Source: Clostridium sp. CAG:413
GTDB lineage: Bacteria; Bacillota; Clostridia; Oscillospirales; Acutalibacteraceae
Direction of reading: 5' to 3'
Assembly (NCBI GenBank): GCA_000431775.1
Contig: FR888190.1
Coordinates: forward strand, 1 to 27,225
Length of the DNA: 27,225 nt
The notes under the pieces were generated by a model that did not search any database, was not told where the DNA came from, and saw only the letters and a list, made by a program, of their open reading frames with translations. Position numbers and translations under genes: made by a program. Below, in pieces: positions 7,593 to 15,550 of this stretch (the stretch's first letter is position 1; each line of letters opens with the position of its first letter).

Positions 7593-8348
7593 ATGTTCAT
7601 TCACGATAAAACCTATGATATAGACGAGCTGGCGAAATATAATACCCATATCCACACGCATTTCTCCCGCTGCGCCAAACCCGAGATGATCGTTGCCGAT
7701 ATCGTTAAGGCAGCCGATGCGGCGGGGCTTGAGATAATCGCGCTGACAGATCACGACTATCCGAATAAGAAAAATGCCGTTGCAGCTCAGCGGCTCGAAA
7801 TACTCGGCGAGCTTGAGAAGGTCGAGCACAATGTGAAGGTGCTCGTCGGCTCCGAGCTTTCCGCTTACGGAGTAGGGGAGTTCACCAACGACATTGCCTG
7901 CGATGAGGCGCTCGATTATCGGCTCTATACGACAAACCACTTCCATCAGGATTATTGGAATCACCCCGAGGTCAAGACCCCGAGAGCCTACGCCGAATTC
8001 ATGCTTGCGATAATGAATTCCGTGCTCGATATGCGTAAGGCGGATTGCTTTGCTCATCCGTTCATGGCGGGGTATATCAATGCCTTCGACGACCCGCATG
8101 AGGTCACAAGGGCATTTACCGATAACGATATCGGCGATATCCTTACAAAGGCGAATTCCCTCGGCACCGCGTGGGAGCTTAACGTCGGCGCCGTTGCTGG
8201 CGACCCCGAGTTCCACCACCGCTATTTCCAAATCGGCAAGGAAGTGGGCGTCACCTTCAACATCGGCACGGATGCGCACTTGCTGCGCAATATCGACACG
8301 CATCAATTCACCGATATGCTGAAAAAAAATACTTTATTAAAACATTGA
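7593..8348 (+). CDS. Cytoplasmic PHP-domain metal-dependent phosphoesterase
   Basis: This 251-residue protein has the PHP (polymerase and histidinol phosphatase) motifs in order: H19 and H21 in THIHTH, D53-H54 in LTDHD, E88 in GSELSAYG, H116 in TTNHFH, H155 in FAHPF, and D227/H229 in GTDAH. These build a di- or trinuclear metal centre that hydrolyses phosphoesters; substrates across the family range from histidinol phosphate to short nucleotides. There is no signal peptide. The ATG is one base after the tatD stop, making a tight metG-tatD-PHP operon, so a role in nucleic-acid or nucleotide turnover is plausible but inferred. It is unrelated in length and location to the exported PHP protein at 14168. 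Confidence 0.88.
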   Translation: MFIHDKTYDIDELAKYNTHIHTHFSRCAKPEMIVADIVKAADAAGLEIIALTDHDYPNKKNAVAAQRLEILGELEKVEHNVKVLVGSELSAYGVGEFTNDIACDEALDYRLYTTNHFHQDYWNHPEVKTPRAYAEFMLAIMNSVLDMRKADCFAHPFMAGYINAFDDPHEVTRAFTDNDIGDILTKANSLGTAWELNVGAVAGDPEFHHRYFQIGKEVGVTFNIGTDAHLLRNIDTHQFTDMLKKNTLLKH

Positions 8349-8378
8349 CCGCAAAGAAGTTTTAACTTGCTTTGCGGT
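8348..8378 (+). terminator. Hairpin at the end of the metG-tatD-PHP operon
   Basis: ACCGCAAAG (8348-8356) pairs perfectly with CTTTGCGGT (8370-8378), starting at the stop codon. No T-run follows on the plus strand, so it may stabilise the mRNA 3' end or act with the next hairpin rather than terminate alone. Confidence 0.5.
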
Positions 8379-8390
8379 CGCTTAATAAAA

Positions 8391-8419
8391 AAGGGACTGT
8401 GCTCAATGCACAGCCCCTT
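8391..8419 (-). terminator. Terminator of the PrsA-like gene
   Basis: AAGGGACTGTGC (8391-8402) pairs with GCACAGCCCCTT (8408-8419) with one mismatch and a TCAAT loop. On the minus strand it is followed by TTTTTTATT, a classic U-tract. It is 12 bases past the stop of the gene ending at 8432. Confidence 0.85.
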
Positions 8420-8431
8420 TGGCTTTATATC

Positions 8432-10114
8432 TTATTTTTTGGATGCCGATGAGTAGGCGAGATTTTTCTTGAACTTCTTGCAGAAATCCTTGCTGACATA
8501 TGAAGTCCAGGTCTCGTTCTCAACTACCTTGTAGCTGCCGTCGTCGGCAAGCAGATTTTCATTATACTCGTCAAATGCGGCCTTGCCCATGTCGGTGCGG
8601 ATGGTGTTTTTCCAGTCAAGATCGTCGGTGTTGTCGCTGACGAAGTACATGATGTGATAGCCGTAGGTGGTCTCGATTATGCCGCTGTCGCCGGCCTTTC
8701 TGCCGTCTGCGAAGCTCCAGTCAAGGAACTCGGAAACGTAGTTGTCGGTTATTCTGATATTCTCATAGAGGCCGCCGTTCTCAACAGAGCCGGTATCCTC
8801 GGAGTTAGCGGTGACGAGGGTCTTGAAGCTGTCCTCGGTCTTGTCGCCGCCGAGCCATGAGTCATAAAGCTTCTTGGCCTTGTCGTATGCCGCCTTCTTC
8901 TCTTCGTCGGTGACGTTATCCTCGTCGGCTGCGTTGAACTTAATGAGGCAGTGGCGGACGTTTACGCTGTTGCCGGCGTAGGAGGGCTTAACGCACATGA
9001 TGATGTAAGCGCCTTTCTCGCCCTCGATGAGGGTGATGTCGCCGGCCTTTCTTGCGCCGTCAAAGAGCCAGTCTGCACCCTTCTCGGTCAGAGAGGAAGA
9101 AGCGGCGGAATAGAGAATGTGGTTGGTGAGGGTGGTAGCGTCGGTGTCGCTGGGGGTGTCGGAGCCTTCGTTCTTGTATGCCTTAACGGCTGCGATGAAG
9201 GAGTCGGCGTCCTTGCACTTTGCATAGACTTCCTTTGCCTTGGCGAGAAGCTCGTCGTTGGCGGCGGTCTGCCTTGCCTTCAGCTCATCCTCGGATTCGC
9301 CTTCGGCAGCGGAGAGGGTGGTGTAGGTGAATGCAAAGAAGCGAACGTCAGCGTAGTTATATTTCTTGGCGTTCTCCTTATACTCCGCTTCGATGTCGGA
9401 ATCCTTGACGTCGGCGTTGAAGGAGCTCTTCTGATCGTTGTAGAAGTTCTGAGCTATGGTCTCCATCTCAAGCTGCTTTCTGAAGGTCTTCTCATTGAAG
9501 CCCTCGCCGAAGCTCGCCTTGAGGTAAGCGCTGAGGGAGAAGTTATTCTCGGCAGCCTGCTTCCTGTAGTTCTCGACAGTCTCTTCGATCTCTTTCTTCT
9601 CATCCTCGCTGAGCTTGAAATCAGCCTTGAGAGCTTCTTTGTAATAGGCGTAGATGAACTGAGCGCGCTCAACTGCAGAGTCGGTGAAATACTGAGCCCA
9701 GGTGATCTTGTTGCCGTCGGCGTCAGTGGTGGTGTTGGTGGGGTCGTCGGGCGACTTTGAGGAGTCGAAGCCGATATTGTAGCCGCTCTGAGCATAGTAG
9801 CTCGACATATAGGACATCTGCTGATACTGAGCATTATAATAATAAGCGAACTCTGCGGTAGAGATCTTGTCGCTGCCGACCGTCATGGCGGTGGTGGCTT
9901 TTTCGATGAGACCGAAGCTGTCAACGAATTTCCAGCCGATGCCGAGAACTATCGCAACCACGACTACCACGGCGATAACCTTTTTGGCTATCTTTGCGGC
10001 GTTGTTGCGCTTCTCAATGCTCTTCGCATTCTTTTTGTTGGCCTTGGCTATGCGTTCTTTTCTCTCCTCACGATAGATCTCGGCCTTGCTCTTGGAGCTT
10101 TCGTTTTTTGCCAT
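8432..10114 (-). CDS. Membrane-anchored parvulin-type peptidyl-prolyl isomerase (PrsA/SurA-like)
   Basis: This 560-residue protein is probably an extracytoplasmic foldase that helps exported proteins fold. A Lys/Glu-rich cytoplasmic tail (1-45) precedes one membrane segment (about 46-62, VIAVVVVVAIVLGIG). A SurA_N-like helical region and a first, degenerate parvulin-like segment ending in GEKGAYIIMCVKP follow. A canonical PpiC domain then starts at VRHCLIKF and contains GSVENGGLY and TYGYHIMYF. There is no lipobox, so unlike B. subtilis PrsA the anchor is a membrane helix. I chose ATG 10114; the longer reading from 10171 adds 19 unlikely residues, and AAGGA lies before ATG 10114. It has its own promoter and follows rluA on the same strand. 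The neighbouring exported lipase and hydrolases are possible clients (inference). Confidence 0.9.
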   Translation of the reverse strand: MAKNESSKSKAEIYREERKERIAKANKKNAKSIEKRNNAAKIAKKVIAVVVVVAIVLGIGWKFVDSFGLIEKATTAMTVGSDKISTAEFAYYYNAQYQQMSYMSSYYAQSGYNIGFDSSKSPDDPTNTTTDADGNKITWAQYFTDSAVERAQFIYAYYKEALKADFKLSEDEKKEIEETVENYRKQAAENNFSLSAYLKASFGEGFNEKTFRKQLEMETIAQNFYNDQKSSFNADVKDSDIEAEYKENAKKYNYADVRFFAFTYTTLSAAEGESEDELKARQTAANDELLAKAKEVYAKCKDADSFIAAVKAYKNEGSDTPSDTDATTLTNHILYSAASSSLTEKGADWLFDGARKAGDITLIEGEKGAYIIMCVKPSYAGNSVNVRHCLIKFNAADEDNVTDEEKKAAYDKAKKLYDSWLGGDKTEDSFKTLVTANSEDTGSVENGGLYENIRITDNYVSEFLDWSFADGRKAGDSGIIETTYGYHIMYFVSDNTDDLDWKNTIRTDMGKAAFDEYNENLLADDGSYKVVENETWTSYVSKDFCKKFKKNLAYSSASKK

Positions 10115-10149
10115 TATCGTTTCATCCTTTTCTGTATGTTTTCTTTGCC

Positions 10150-10168
10150 TGCCGATACAGAATCGGCA
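10150..10168 (-). promoter_or_regulatory. Perfect inverted repeat in the prsA-like leader
   Basis: TGCCGAT (10150-10156) and ATCGGCA (10162-10168) form a perfect 7-bp inverted repeat with a 5-base loop. It lies just downstream of the predicted transcription start, so it could be a 5' mRNA stem or an operator. Confidence 0.5.
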
Positions 10169-10178
10169 CAATGACTAT

Positions 10179-10207
10179 ATATTATACTATTTCGTCGGAT
10201 TTTACAA
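10179..10207 (-). promoter_or_regulatory. Promoter of the PrsA-like gene
   Basis: On the minus strand, -35 TTGTAA (10202-10207) is 17 bases from TAATAT (10179-10184), or 15 bases from the overlapping TATAAT (10181-10186). It lies in the 131-base gap after rluA. No terminator separates it from rluA, so read-through is also possible. Confidence 0.55.
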
Positions 10208-10245
10208 GAGTTTTCATAAAAATTTATCTCTGATTTGCAAATAAT

Positions 10246-11217
10246 TCACATTTTTGTGAGCTTCCCGGAGAGAAATTCGCTCTTGAACCACACCTCGGGG
10301 GCGATAAAAGTCCTGCCGTTCAGGTATTCGAGAATGCCTGCGTCGGTGGTAAATGCGAATTTCAGCTTGTAGGAATAGAGAAACTGCTTTTTGTATCCGA
10401 GGGGCTTATTAAGGGCGTTGCTGCCGTATTTGCCGTCTCCGAGCAGGGGATGGCCGACGCTGGCGAAATGCGCCCTTATCTGATGAGTCCTGCCCGTGAG
10501 CAGCTCGACCTCAACGAGGCTCAGGCCGCCGTTCTCGGCGAGGACGGAGTACTTTGTGCGTATCTGCTTTGCGCCCTCGGTGCGGCGCTCGCTGACGGTG
10601 ACCTTGTTTTTCTTCTCATCCTTGGTGAGCCAGCCCTCGAGCACGCCGCTCTTTTGCTTCATGGAGCCGTGGATAACGCAGAGATAATATTTCTCCAGCT
10701 CCCTGCCCTTGAGCTTCTGGTTGAGTATACGCAGGCTCTCGGCGTTCTTGGCGGCGATGACTATGCCGCCGGTGTTGCGGTCGATGCGGTTGACGAGCGA
10801 CGGGGTGAAGGACTGCTCGTCCCTCGGGTCGTATTCGCCTTTCTCATAGAGATAGCGCTTGACCCTTGTGATGAGCGTGTCGTTATACTCCGTGTCGTCC
10901 GGGTGAGAGAGCAGGCCGACCTTTTTGTTGAGCAGCAGGATATTCTCATCCTCATAGATGATATCGAGCTTCTTTGAAGCCGAGAGGAAGTCGAAATGCT
11001 CCTTTGCGGGCGCAAGGAATTCGTCGTTTATATACATGTCGACCGTGTCGCCCTCGACGAGCTTATATGATATCTCGCTGCGCTTGGAGTTGACCTTTAT
11101 TCGCTTGGTGCGGATATACTTATACATCAGCCCCTGCGGCAGCAGCGGGACCGCCTTGGTGATGAATTTATCGAGCCGCTGCCCGGCGTCGTTTTTGGCT
11201 ATTGTAAAACTTTTCAT
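10246..11217 (-). CDS. RluA-family RNA pseudouridine synthase
   Basis: This 323-residue enzyme should convert uridine to pseudouridine in rRNA or tRNA. It has an N-terminal S4-like RNA-binding domain (about 12-65, GQRLDKFI, RIKVN). The catalytic motif NRIDRNTGG carries the essential aspartate at D146, and the C-terminal TGRTHQIRAH motif is typical of the RluC/RluD branch. The family's usual histidine before R-L-D is asparagine here, which is tolerated in some members. I chose the ATG at 11217: the longer ORF adds 40 residues that only read the lipase 3' end in another frame. The start is 2 bases after the lipase stop, implying translational coupling. The target uridine cannot be predicted. 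Confidence 0.94.
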   Translation of the reverse strand: MKSFTIAKNDAGQRLDKFITKAVPLLPQGLMYKYIRTKRIKVNSKRSEISYKLVEGDTVDMYINDEFLAPAKEHFDFLSASKKLDIIYEDENILLLNKKVGLLSHPDDTEYNDTLITRVKRYLYEKGEYDPRDEQSFTPSLVNRIDRNTGGIVIAAKNAESLRILNQKLKGRELEKYYLCVIHGSMKQKSGVLEGWLTKDEKKNKVTVSERRTEGAKQIRTKYSVLAENGGLSLVEVELLTGRTHQIRAHFASVGHPLLGDGKYGSNALNKPLGYKKQFLYSYKLKFAFTTDAGILEYLNGRTFIAPEVWFKSEFLSGKLTKM

Positions 11218-11219
11218 AG

Positions 11220-12368
11220 TTACAGTGAATTTATCATCGAGAGCAGGTCGACGAAGAAGATGCGGCCGTTGAGAGCCTTGGTCATGCCGCCCTGGAGCGT
11301 CGAATGGTTGCCTCTCATAACGGGCATCACGTTCCATATGCCGGTCGTGACGGAGTCGGCGTTATAGTCAACGCTCGGCGCGCCTATGGGCACGAGGGCG
11401 GAATAGGTGTTGACAAGCCCGTCGTTTGCCTGCCACTTCTCGTCAATGACATATCCGGAGGGGGTAACGCCCTCATAAGTGCAAAGGCGTGCGCCCGATA
11501 CCTTATACATTCCGCCGCCGAGCTCGGGGTCAAGGCTGCGGGTGCCGTCGTCGGCGAGTATCGTTGCGTCGCAGGCGTAGGAGAAGTAATAAATGCCCTT
11601 TATCGGGGGCAGCTTCTCGTTAAGCGCCATGGCGTTATCTATCTGCATCTCGTAAATCGCGGTGTCGGATTCCTGCCTGAAGCCCGCCGTGCCGATGCCC
11701 ATGAAGATATCGGCTATCATCTTCTCGGCAGCGGTCGCATTCGGGTCGTTTTTGAGATCCTCCTGGATGTTATAGCTCGAGGTGCCGTTGTGAGGCGCCG
11801 CAAGAGTGACTATCGAGTATATCCAGTCTGCCTTGCCGCCCTTGAAAAGCTCGGAGACCTTGCCGCCCGCGCTGCGCTCGGCCTCGCTGCCGTTAGCCAT
11901 AAGCTCGGCAAGCATTCTGACTGTTGCACCGCCGAAGGAGTGACCGAAGAGATTTATCTTATTCTCGGCGCTCCATTCCTTGATTAGCGGGCGCAGAGTG
12001 TAGCTCTTGCCGTATCTCGGGTGGCCGCAGGCCTTGCTGTGAGCCTCGCCGTAGTCGGTTCGTGTGCCTGTGAGCTGGGCGTAAAGGTCACATGCCCTGT
12101 CCCATGCGCTCGCCGTTGGCGAAACGCTTGCGGCGTGGCAGTCAAAGCCCCTGGCGCTGAGATATTTCATCAGATCGCCGCTTGTGTTGCCCCAATAGGG
12201 GAGAGCCTTATTTGTTGCGTCATATTCGCCCCAGCCCGCGAAGCCGTGAACGAAAACGTTGGTGTATTCGGTGTTGAATTTGCTGCTATCCACATTCGCC
12301 TCGGGCAGGTTGAGCGAGGGGAGGATGAACATTAAAAGTGCGGTGAAAAATGAAATCAGCTTTGCCAT
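11220..12368 (-). CDS. Secreted lipase, family I.5-like (Geobacillus/Bacillus L1 type)
   Basis: This 382-residue exported lipase/esterase has a signal peptide at about 1-24 (MAKLISFFTALLMFIL). The mature part follows the family I.5 plan known from Geobacillus lipases: VHGFAGWG (oxyanion region, 40-47), WDRACDLYAQL, H110 and H116, the nucleophile S144 in GHSFGG, LAAPHNG, D316 in ANDGLVN and H355 in GNHSTLQG. From memory of that family, the structural zinc ligands are two Asp and two His; here D90, H110 and H116 match, while the fourth position appears to be E240 instead of Asp. The nucleophile elbow begins with Gly where Geobacillus enzymes have Ala. GGAGG is 6 bases before ATG 12368 (the longer ORF start is rejected). 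A consensus promoter precedes it; rluA follows after 2 bases. Confidence 0.92.
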   Translation of the reverse strand: MAKLISFFTALLMFILPSLNLPEANVDSSKFNTEYTNVFVHGFAGWGEYDATNKALPYWGNTSGDLMKYLSARGFDCHAASVSPTASAWDRACDLYAQLTGTRTDYGEAHSKACGHPRYGKSYTLRPLIKEWSAENKINLFGHSFGGATVRMLAELMANGSEAERSAGGKVSELFKGGKADWIYSIVTLAAPHNGTSSYNIQEDLKNDPNATAAEKMIADIFMGIGTAGFRQESDTAIYEMQIDNAMALNEKLPPIKGIYYFSYACDATILADDGTRSLDPELGGGMYKVSGARLCTYEGVTPSGYVIDEKWQANDGLVNTYSALVPIGAPSVDYNADSVTTGIWNVMPVMRGNHSTLQGGMTKALNGRIFFVDLLSMINSL

Positions 12369-12404
12369 AAAGACCTCCGCTTTGTAATGAATTTCTTGAC
12401 AAAT

Positions 12405-12433
12405 ATTATAAAATATCCCGCCGCAATTGTCAA
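12405..12433 (-). promoter_or_regulatory. Perfect consensus promoter of the lipase-rluA operon
   Basis: The minus strand shows TTGACA (12428-12433), a 17-base spacer and TATAAT (12405-12410), a full sigma-A consensus. The rest of the 237-base gap holds the upstream gene's terminator and an imperfect inverted repeat, CACTTTT (12447-12453) with AAAAGTG (12466-12472), just upstream of the -35 box. Confidence 0.88.
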
Positions 12434-12550
12434 CGCCGCGGCTATGCACTTTTACATTTTGCATAAAAAGTGGGCACTGCTTTTGGCACCTTTGCGGGAA
12501 GAGATCCGGCCGATCAAAGGTATAGACAACAGTTAATAAAATATTTAAGC

Positions 12551-12590
12551 TATAAAAATACCCGCATATCGACCGAAACCGAGGTGCGGG
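12551..12590 (-). terminator. Terminator of the exported MBL-fold gene
   Basis: On the minus strand CCCGCA pairs with TGCGGG (12561-12566 with 12585-12590), with further inner pairing, followed by TATTTTTATA. It begins 15 bases past the stop of the gene ending at 12606. Confidence 0.75.
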
Positions 12591-12605
12591 CATTGCATTA
12601 TACCG

Positions 12606-13970
12606 TTATCTTTCGCCGTTCATCGAGGAGCCGTCGCAGGGGACGCATTCGGTGTAATCGACGCTGACGGTCAGCCCGTCGGCGCTCATCTCAATGCCGT
12701 AAAGGGCATTGTCGGCGTAGAGAAGCTGATCGTCCCTATAGAAGAGCCTTGCCGAGGTGTAGCCGGGCATACCGGAGACCGCCATGTTCTCGGAGTTGGG
12801 GCAGAGCACCCATTCCGCCTTTGAGCTGCCGTAGATAACGGTGTCGGCGTTGTAGAGGTGGTGCGGAGCCTGTAAGATATCGGTCTTGAAGATATCCTTG
12901 CCGTGCATGTTGACTATCTTGCGCTCGCCGAGGATATTCAGGTCGCCGAGGATGAGCAGGCGTTTGCCCGCTGCCGTCAGGCGGCATACGGTCGAGCCGT
13001 CGTTGGCGTTGGTTACGGGAGTTTTGCCCGTGAAAGCGGAAACAGCGTCCTCATGAGTGTAAATAACGTCAAAGTCAACATTCGCAATGCTGAAGCTCAT
13101 GCCGGTGTGCGGGGCGAGATACTTGACGTTCGGGTAATACTTCACAAGGCGTTCACGGAACATATCCGCTCTCTTGTCGTGCTCGATGAGCGAAAACGAC
13201 GGGTAATTGAACATTGCTCTCTCAAGGCCTATCTCCTTGTGATAATAGCCGAGGAGCTTATAGAAGAAGGTGATATGGTCGCTGTGACCGTGAGTGCCGT
13301 ACCAGAGGGCGATCTTTATCGTCTCGCCCGGCTCGGTGCCGGTTATCTTGTGCATGAATTTGATGCATTCGTCGATATTTTTGTCGGAGGACTGCCTGAT
13401 TGAGCCGCCGTCGATGACGATAAGGCTGTTGTCGGCAAGGCGGATGATATACATCATGCCGTTGGTCGAGTAAAGCTCTCTGTCGGAGACAAGACCCGAG
13501 TAGACATGGTCGAACTGATAGACCGTTGCGGCTGAGCCCGCGGAATAGGTGTAGCCGAAGTCCTCAAAGGAATTGGTGCCGTTATCCTCGATGATCCTGA
13601 CCTCGCCGAGATTTTCGCTCAGATAGGTGTAATAGAGCTTGCCGTCCTTACGGAATGCGTTGCAATTAACGCCGCCGAATACGTTTGAATAGGTCTTGAC
13701 AAAGCCGTTCTCCTCGAGCTTTGAGCAGTATGCTTCGTATTCGCCGAGGTCGGTCGCGGTTACGAGCTGCATTTTGCTGTCGGTCTCGGTGGGGCCGTCA
13801 TAGTCCCATTTGAGACCTGAGCCTGCATTATAAACGGTCTTGCAGACTATGCCGCCGTCATAGGCTGGCACGCTCTCGAGCTGCCACGCGCTCTCATTGC
13901 CGCCGTTTGCGCCGAAGAGCAGCAGGATCGACTGGATGAGCGCAAGGATAATTGAGAATATTTTTTGCAT
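12606..13970 (-). CDS. Exported metallo-beta-lactamase-fold hydrolase
   Basis: This 454-residue protein has an N-terminal export signal or anchor at about 4-22 (IFSIILALIQSILLLFGA). About 125 residues that I do not recognise follow, then a metallo-beta-lactamase domain from about residue 150 onward. That domain carries D187 in IVIDGGS, the metal motif H227-x-H229-x-D231-H232 in THGHSDH, D343 in LILGDL and H370 in QAPHH. The layout resembles the ComEC-like or competence-type MBL branch, not beta-lactamases proper; the substrate is unknown. ATG 13970 was chosen because the signal peptide begins there, with AAAGGAAA upstream; the longer ORF adds 20 residues in front of it. It is transcribed alone, divergently from another exported metal hydrolase (PHP protein), and ends at a good terminator. 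Confidence 0.88.
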   Translation of the reverse strand: MQKIFSIILALIQSILLLFGANGGNESAWQLESVPAYDGGIVCKTVYNAGSGLKWDYDGPTETDSKMQLVTATDLGEYEAYCSKLEENGFVKTYSNVFGGVNCNAFRKDGKLYYTYLSENLGEVRIIEDNGTNSFEDFGYTYSAGSAATVYQFDHVYSGLVSDRELYSTNGMMYIIRLADNSLIVIDGGSIRQSSDKNIDECIKFMHKITGTEPGETIKIALWYGTHGHSDHITFFYKLLGYYHKEIGLERAMFNYPSFSLIEHDKRADMFRERLVKYYPNVKYLAPHTGMSFSIANVDFDVIYTHEDAVSAFTGKTPVTNANDGSTVCRLTAAGKRLLILGDLNILGERKIVNMHGKDIFKTDILQAPHHLYNADTVIYGSSKAEWVLCPNSENMAVSGMPGYTSARLFYRDDQLLYADNALYGIEMSADGLTVSVDYTECVPCDGSSMNGER

Positions 13971-14008
13971 TTTCGATTTCCTTTCCTTTGCGTTTTTTGT
14001 GCAACCAT

Positions 14009-14037
14009 ATCTTACTACAGATCCGCCCAAAAATCAA
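14009..14037 (-). promoter_or_regulatory. Promoter of the exported MBL-fold gene
   Basis: On the minus strand, TTGATT (14032-14037) and TAAGAT (14009-14014) are spaced by 17 bases. It points away from the divergent promoter at 14079, with 41 bases between the two -35 boxes. Confidence 0.7.
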
Positions 14038-14078
14038 TAGTATTTGTGCACCTCGTACTAAATTCGTTAACAAATCGG

Positions 14079-14107
14079 TTGACTTTTTTTGCGTTTGGAT
14101 ATATAAT
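14079..14107 (+). promoter_or_regulatory. Promoter of the exported PHP-domain gene
   Basis: TTGACT (14079-14084), a 17-base spacer and TATAAT (14102-14107) form a near-consensus promoter. The transcript leader is about 54 bases, with GGAGG at 14154-14158. Confidence 0.85.
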
Positions 14108-14167
14108 TTACCCATGTCACTGCGACCGGGCTTGTGCCGCAGTAAAAAAATACGGAGGTTTAACTCT

Positions 14168-15499
14168 ATGAAGAAACTCTTGGCGGTCGTTATGTCCGTC
14201 GTGATCGCTGCTGCGGTCATGTGCCCCGTGCTTACCGCATCGGCGGCGGGCGATACCGACTACACCATCGTGAACCCCTACGAGACTGTCGATTGGGACA
14301 GCTGGCAGTATTATAAAGCAAATCTGCACACCCATTCGGTTGCTTCCGACGGCGACGAGACCATCACCGACATGGTCGGTCTCTATTATGACGCAGGCTA
14401 TGATATCCTTGCGCTGACCGACCACGGCGTTGTCAGCCACGGCTGGAATCTGCCCCGCAAGACCAACGGCGTTTTTAATTACTTCAGAAAAGCCGATCCC
14501 ATGAGCGACGAGGATTATCAGCGCATCACCACCGGCTCCGACAGAGGCGGCAGGGGAATGACCGATATCACCGGCGGCATCGAGATCAACATGGCTGTTT
14601 TCTCAAAGACTCACGTTAACGGCTACTTCACCGAGTACGGCCAGGGCGAATGGGGCATTGAGAACGACTATAGGACCGCTCCCGCCAAGGTCGAGGAGAT
14701 GGGCGGTTATTCCGTGCTCAACCATGTGGGCGACTGGGTCAACTCCAACAGATACCCCGAGCGCTCTCACTGGGATGTTTTCATCACCTACTTTGCAAAT
14801 ATCTTCAAGGATTACCACACCTGCCTCGGCATGGAGATAAAGAATAATACCGATAATGTTACCCGTGCGGACAGAGCTCTTTGGGATGAGCTGCTTCAGG
14901 TGGTTATACCTACCGGCAGAAATATATGGGCATTTGCCGATGACGACAGCGAATACAGAAACGAAGTCGGCAGGAGCTTTGAGTATTTCGTTCTTCCCGA
15001 GAATACCGAGGAGGCCGTCAAGACCGGTATGATCAACGGCACCTTCTTCGCTTGCAGCCGCTATGAGAAGCACATCCAGGCTGGCGTTGACGATTTCGAG
15101 GGCAACGGCAACGTGCCCCTTGTCAAGAACATAATCGTCGACCAGCAGGCGAACACCATTGAGCTTGTGCTTGACGAGTCAAGGGATTGCAGCCTCATTG
15201 AGTGGGTCGCCGACGGCAAGGTCATCTCCAACGATCTCAAGATCGACCTCAACGATTTCGAGAGCAAGCTCGGCTGCTATGTCCGCTTCAAGCTCCAGGG
15301 CGAGGGCGGCGTGACCTATTCACAGCCGTTCGAGCTGAAATATGAGAACAGAGTTGACAAGGATATTCCGACAAGATACTGGTTCTTCGATACCTTTGCA
15401 GGCGAGCTCTTCCTCAGCATATATCGCACAAGGGCCGTCACCATTATGCTCTTCCTCATTGAGAAGATAGGCTGCAAGATTTTCGGCAGCAGATTCTAA
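14168..15499 (+). CDS. Exported PHP-domain metal-dependent hydrolase
   Basis: This 443-residue protein has a clear signal peptide, MKKLLAVVMSVVIAAAVMCP with a cleavage-like TASAA around residue 26. The PHP domain follows: H54 and H56 in NLHTHS, D85-H86 in LALTDHG, E139 in GGIEIN, H186 in LNHVGDW and acidic FADDDSE further on. After about residue 340 comes a beta-rich region, then a hydrophobic C-terminus (TIMLFLIEKIGCKIFG) that may associate with the membrane. Extracellular PHP proteins are presumed phosphoesterases; the substrate is unknown. ATG 14168 has GGAGG 9 bases upstream; the longer ORF from 13952 runs through the promoter and is rejected. It has its own promoter and terminator and is divergent from the exported MBL hydrolase. 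Confidence 0.88.
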   Translation: MKKLLAVVMSVVIAAAVMCPVLTASAAGDTDYTIVNPYETVDWDSWQYYKANLHTHSVASDGDETITDMVGLYYDAGYDILALTDHGVVSHGWNLPRKTNGVFNYFRKADPMSDEDYQRITTGSDRGGRGMTDITGGIEINMAVFSKTHVNGYFTEYGQGEWGIENDYRTAPAKVEEMGGYSVLNHVGDWVNSNRYPERSHWDVFITYFANIFKDYHTCLGMEIKNNTDNVTRADRALWDELLQVVIPTGRNIWAFADDDSEYRNEVGRSFEYFVLPENTEEAVKTGMINGTFFACSRYEKHIQAGVDDFEGNGNVPLVKNIIVDQQANTIELVLDESRDCSLIEWVADGKVISNDLKIDLNDFESKLGCYVRFKLQGEGGVTYSQPFELKYENRVDKDIPTRYWFFDTFAGELFLSIYRTRAVTIMLFLIEKIGCKIFGSRF

Positions 15500-15510
15500 G
15501 CGAAAAAGCA

Positions 15511-15546
15511 AATCACCCGACTGAATACGGTCGGGTGATTTTTTGC
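15511..15546. terminator. Bidirectional terminator between the PHP gene and the TetR gene
   Basis: AATCACCCGAC (15511-15521) pairs perfectly with GTCGGGTGATT (15530-15540). TTTTTT follows on the plus strand, and a T-rich stretch follows on the minus strand. It separates two converging genes. Confidence 0.9.
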
Positions 15547-15550
15547 ATTA

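Noticed and set aside
8951..9760. 269-codon plus-strand ORF inside the PrsA-like gene
   Set aside because: A low-complexity Gly/Val/Leu shadow of the real minus-strand gene.
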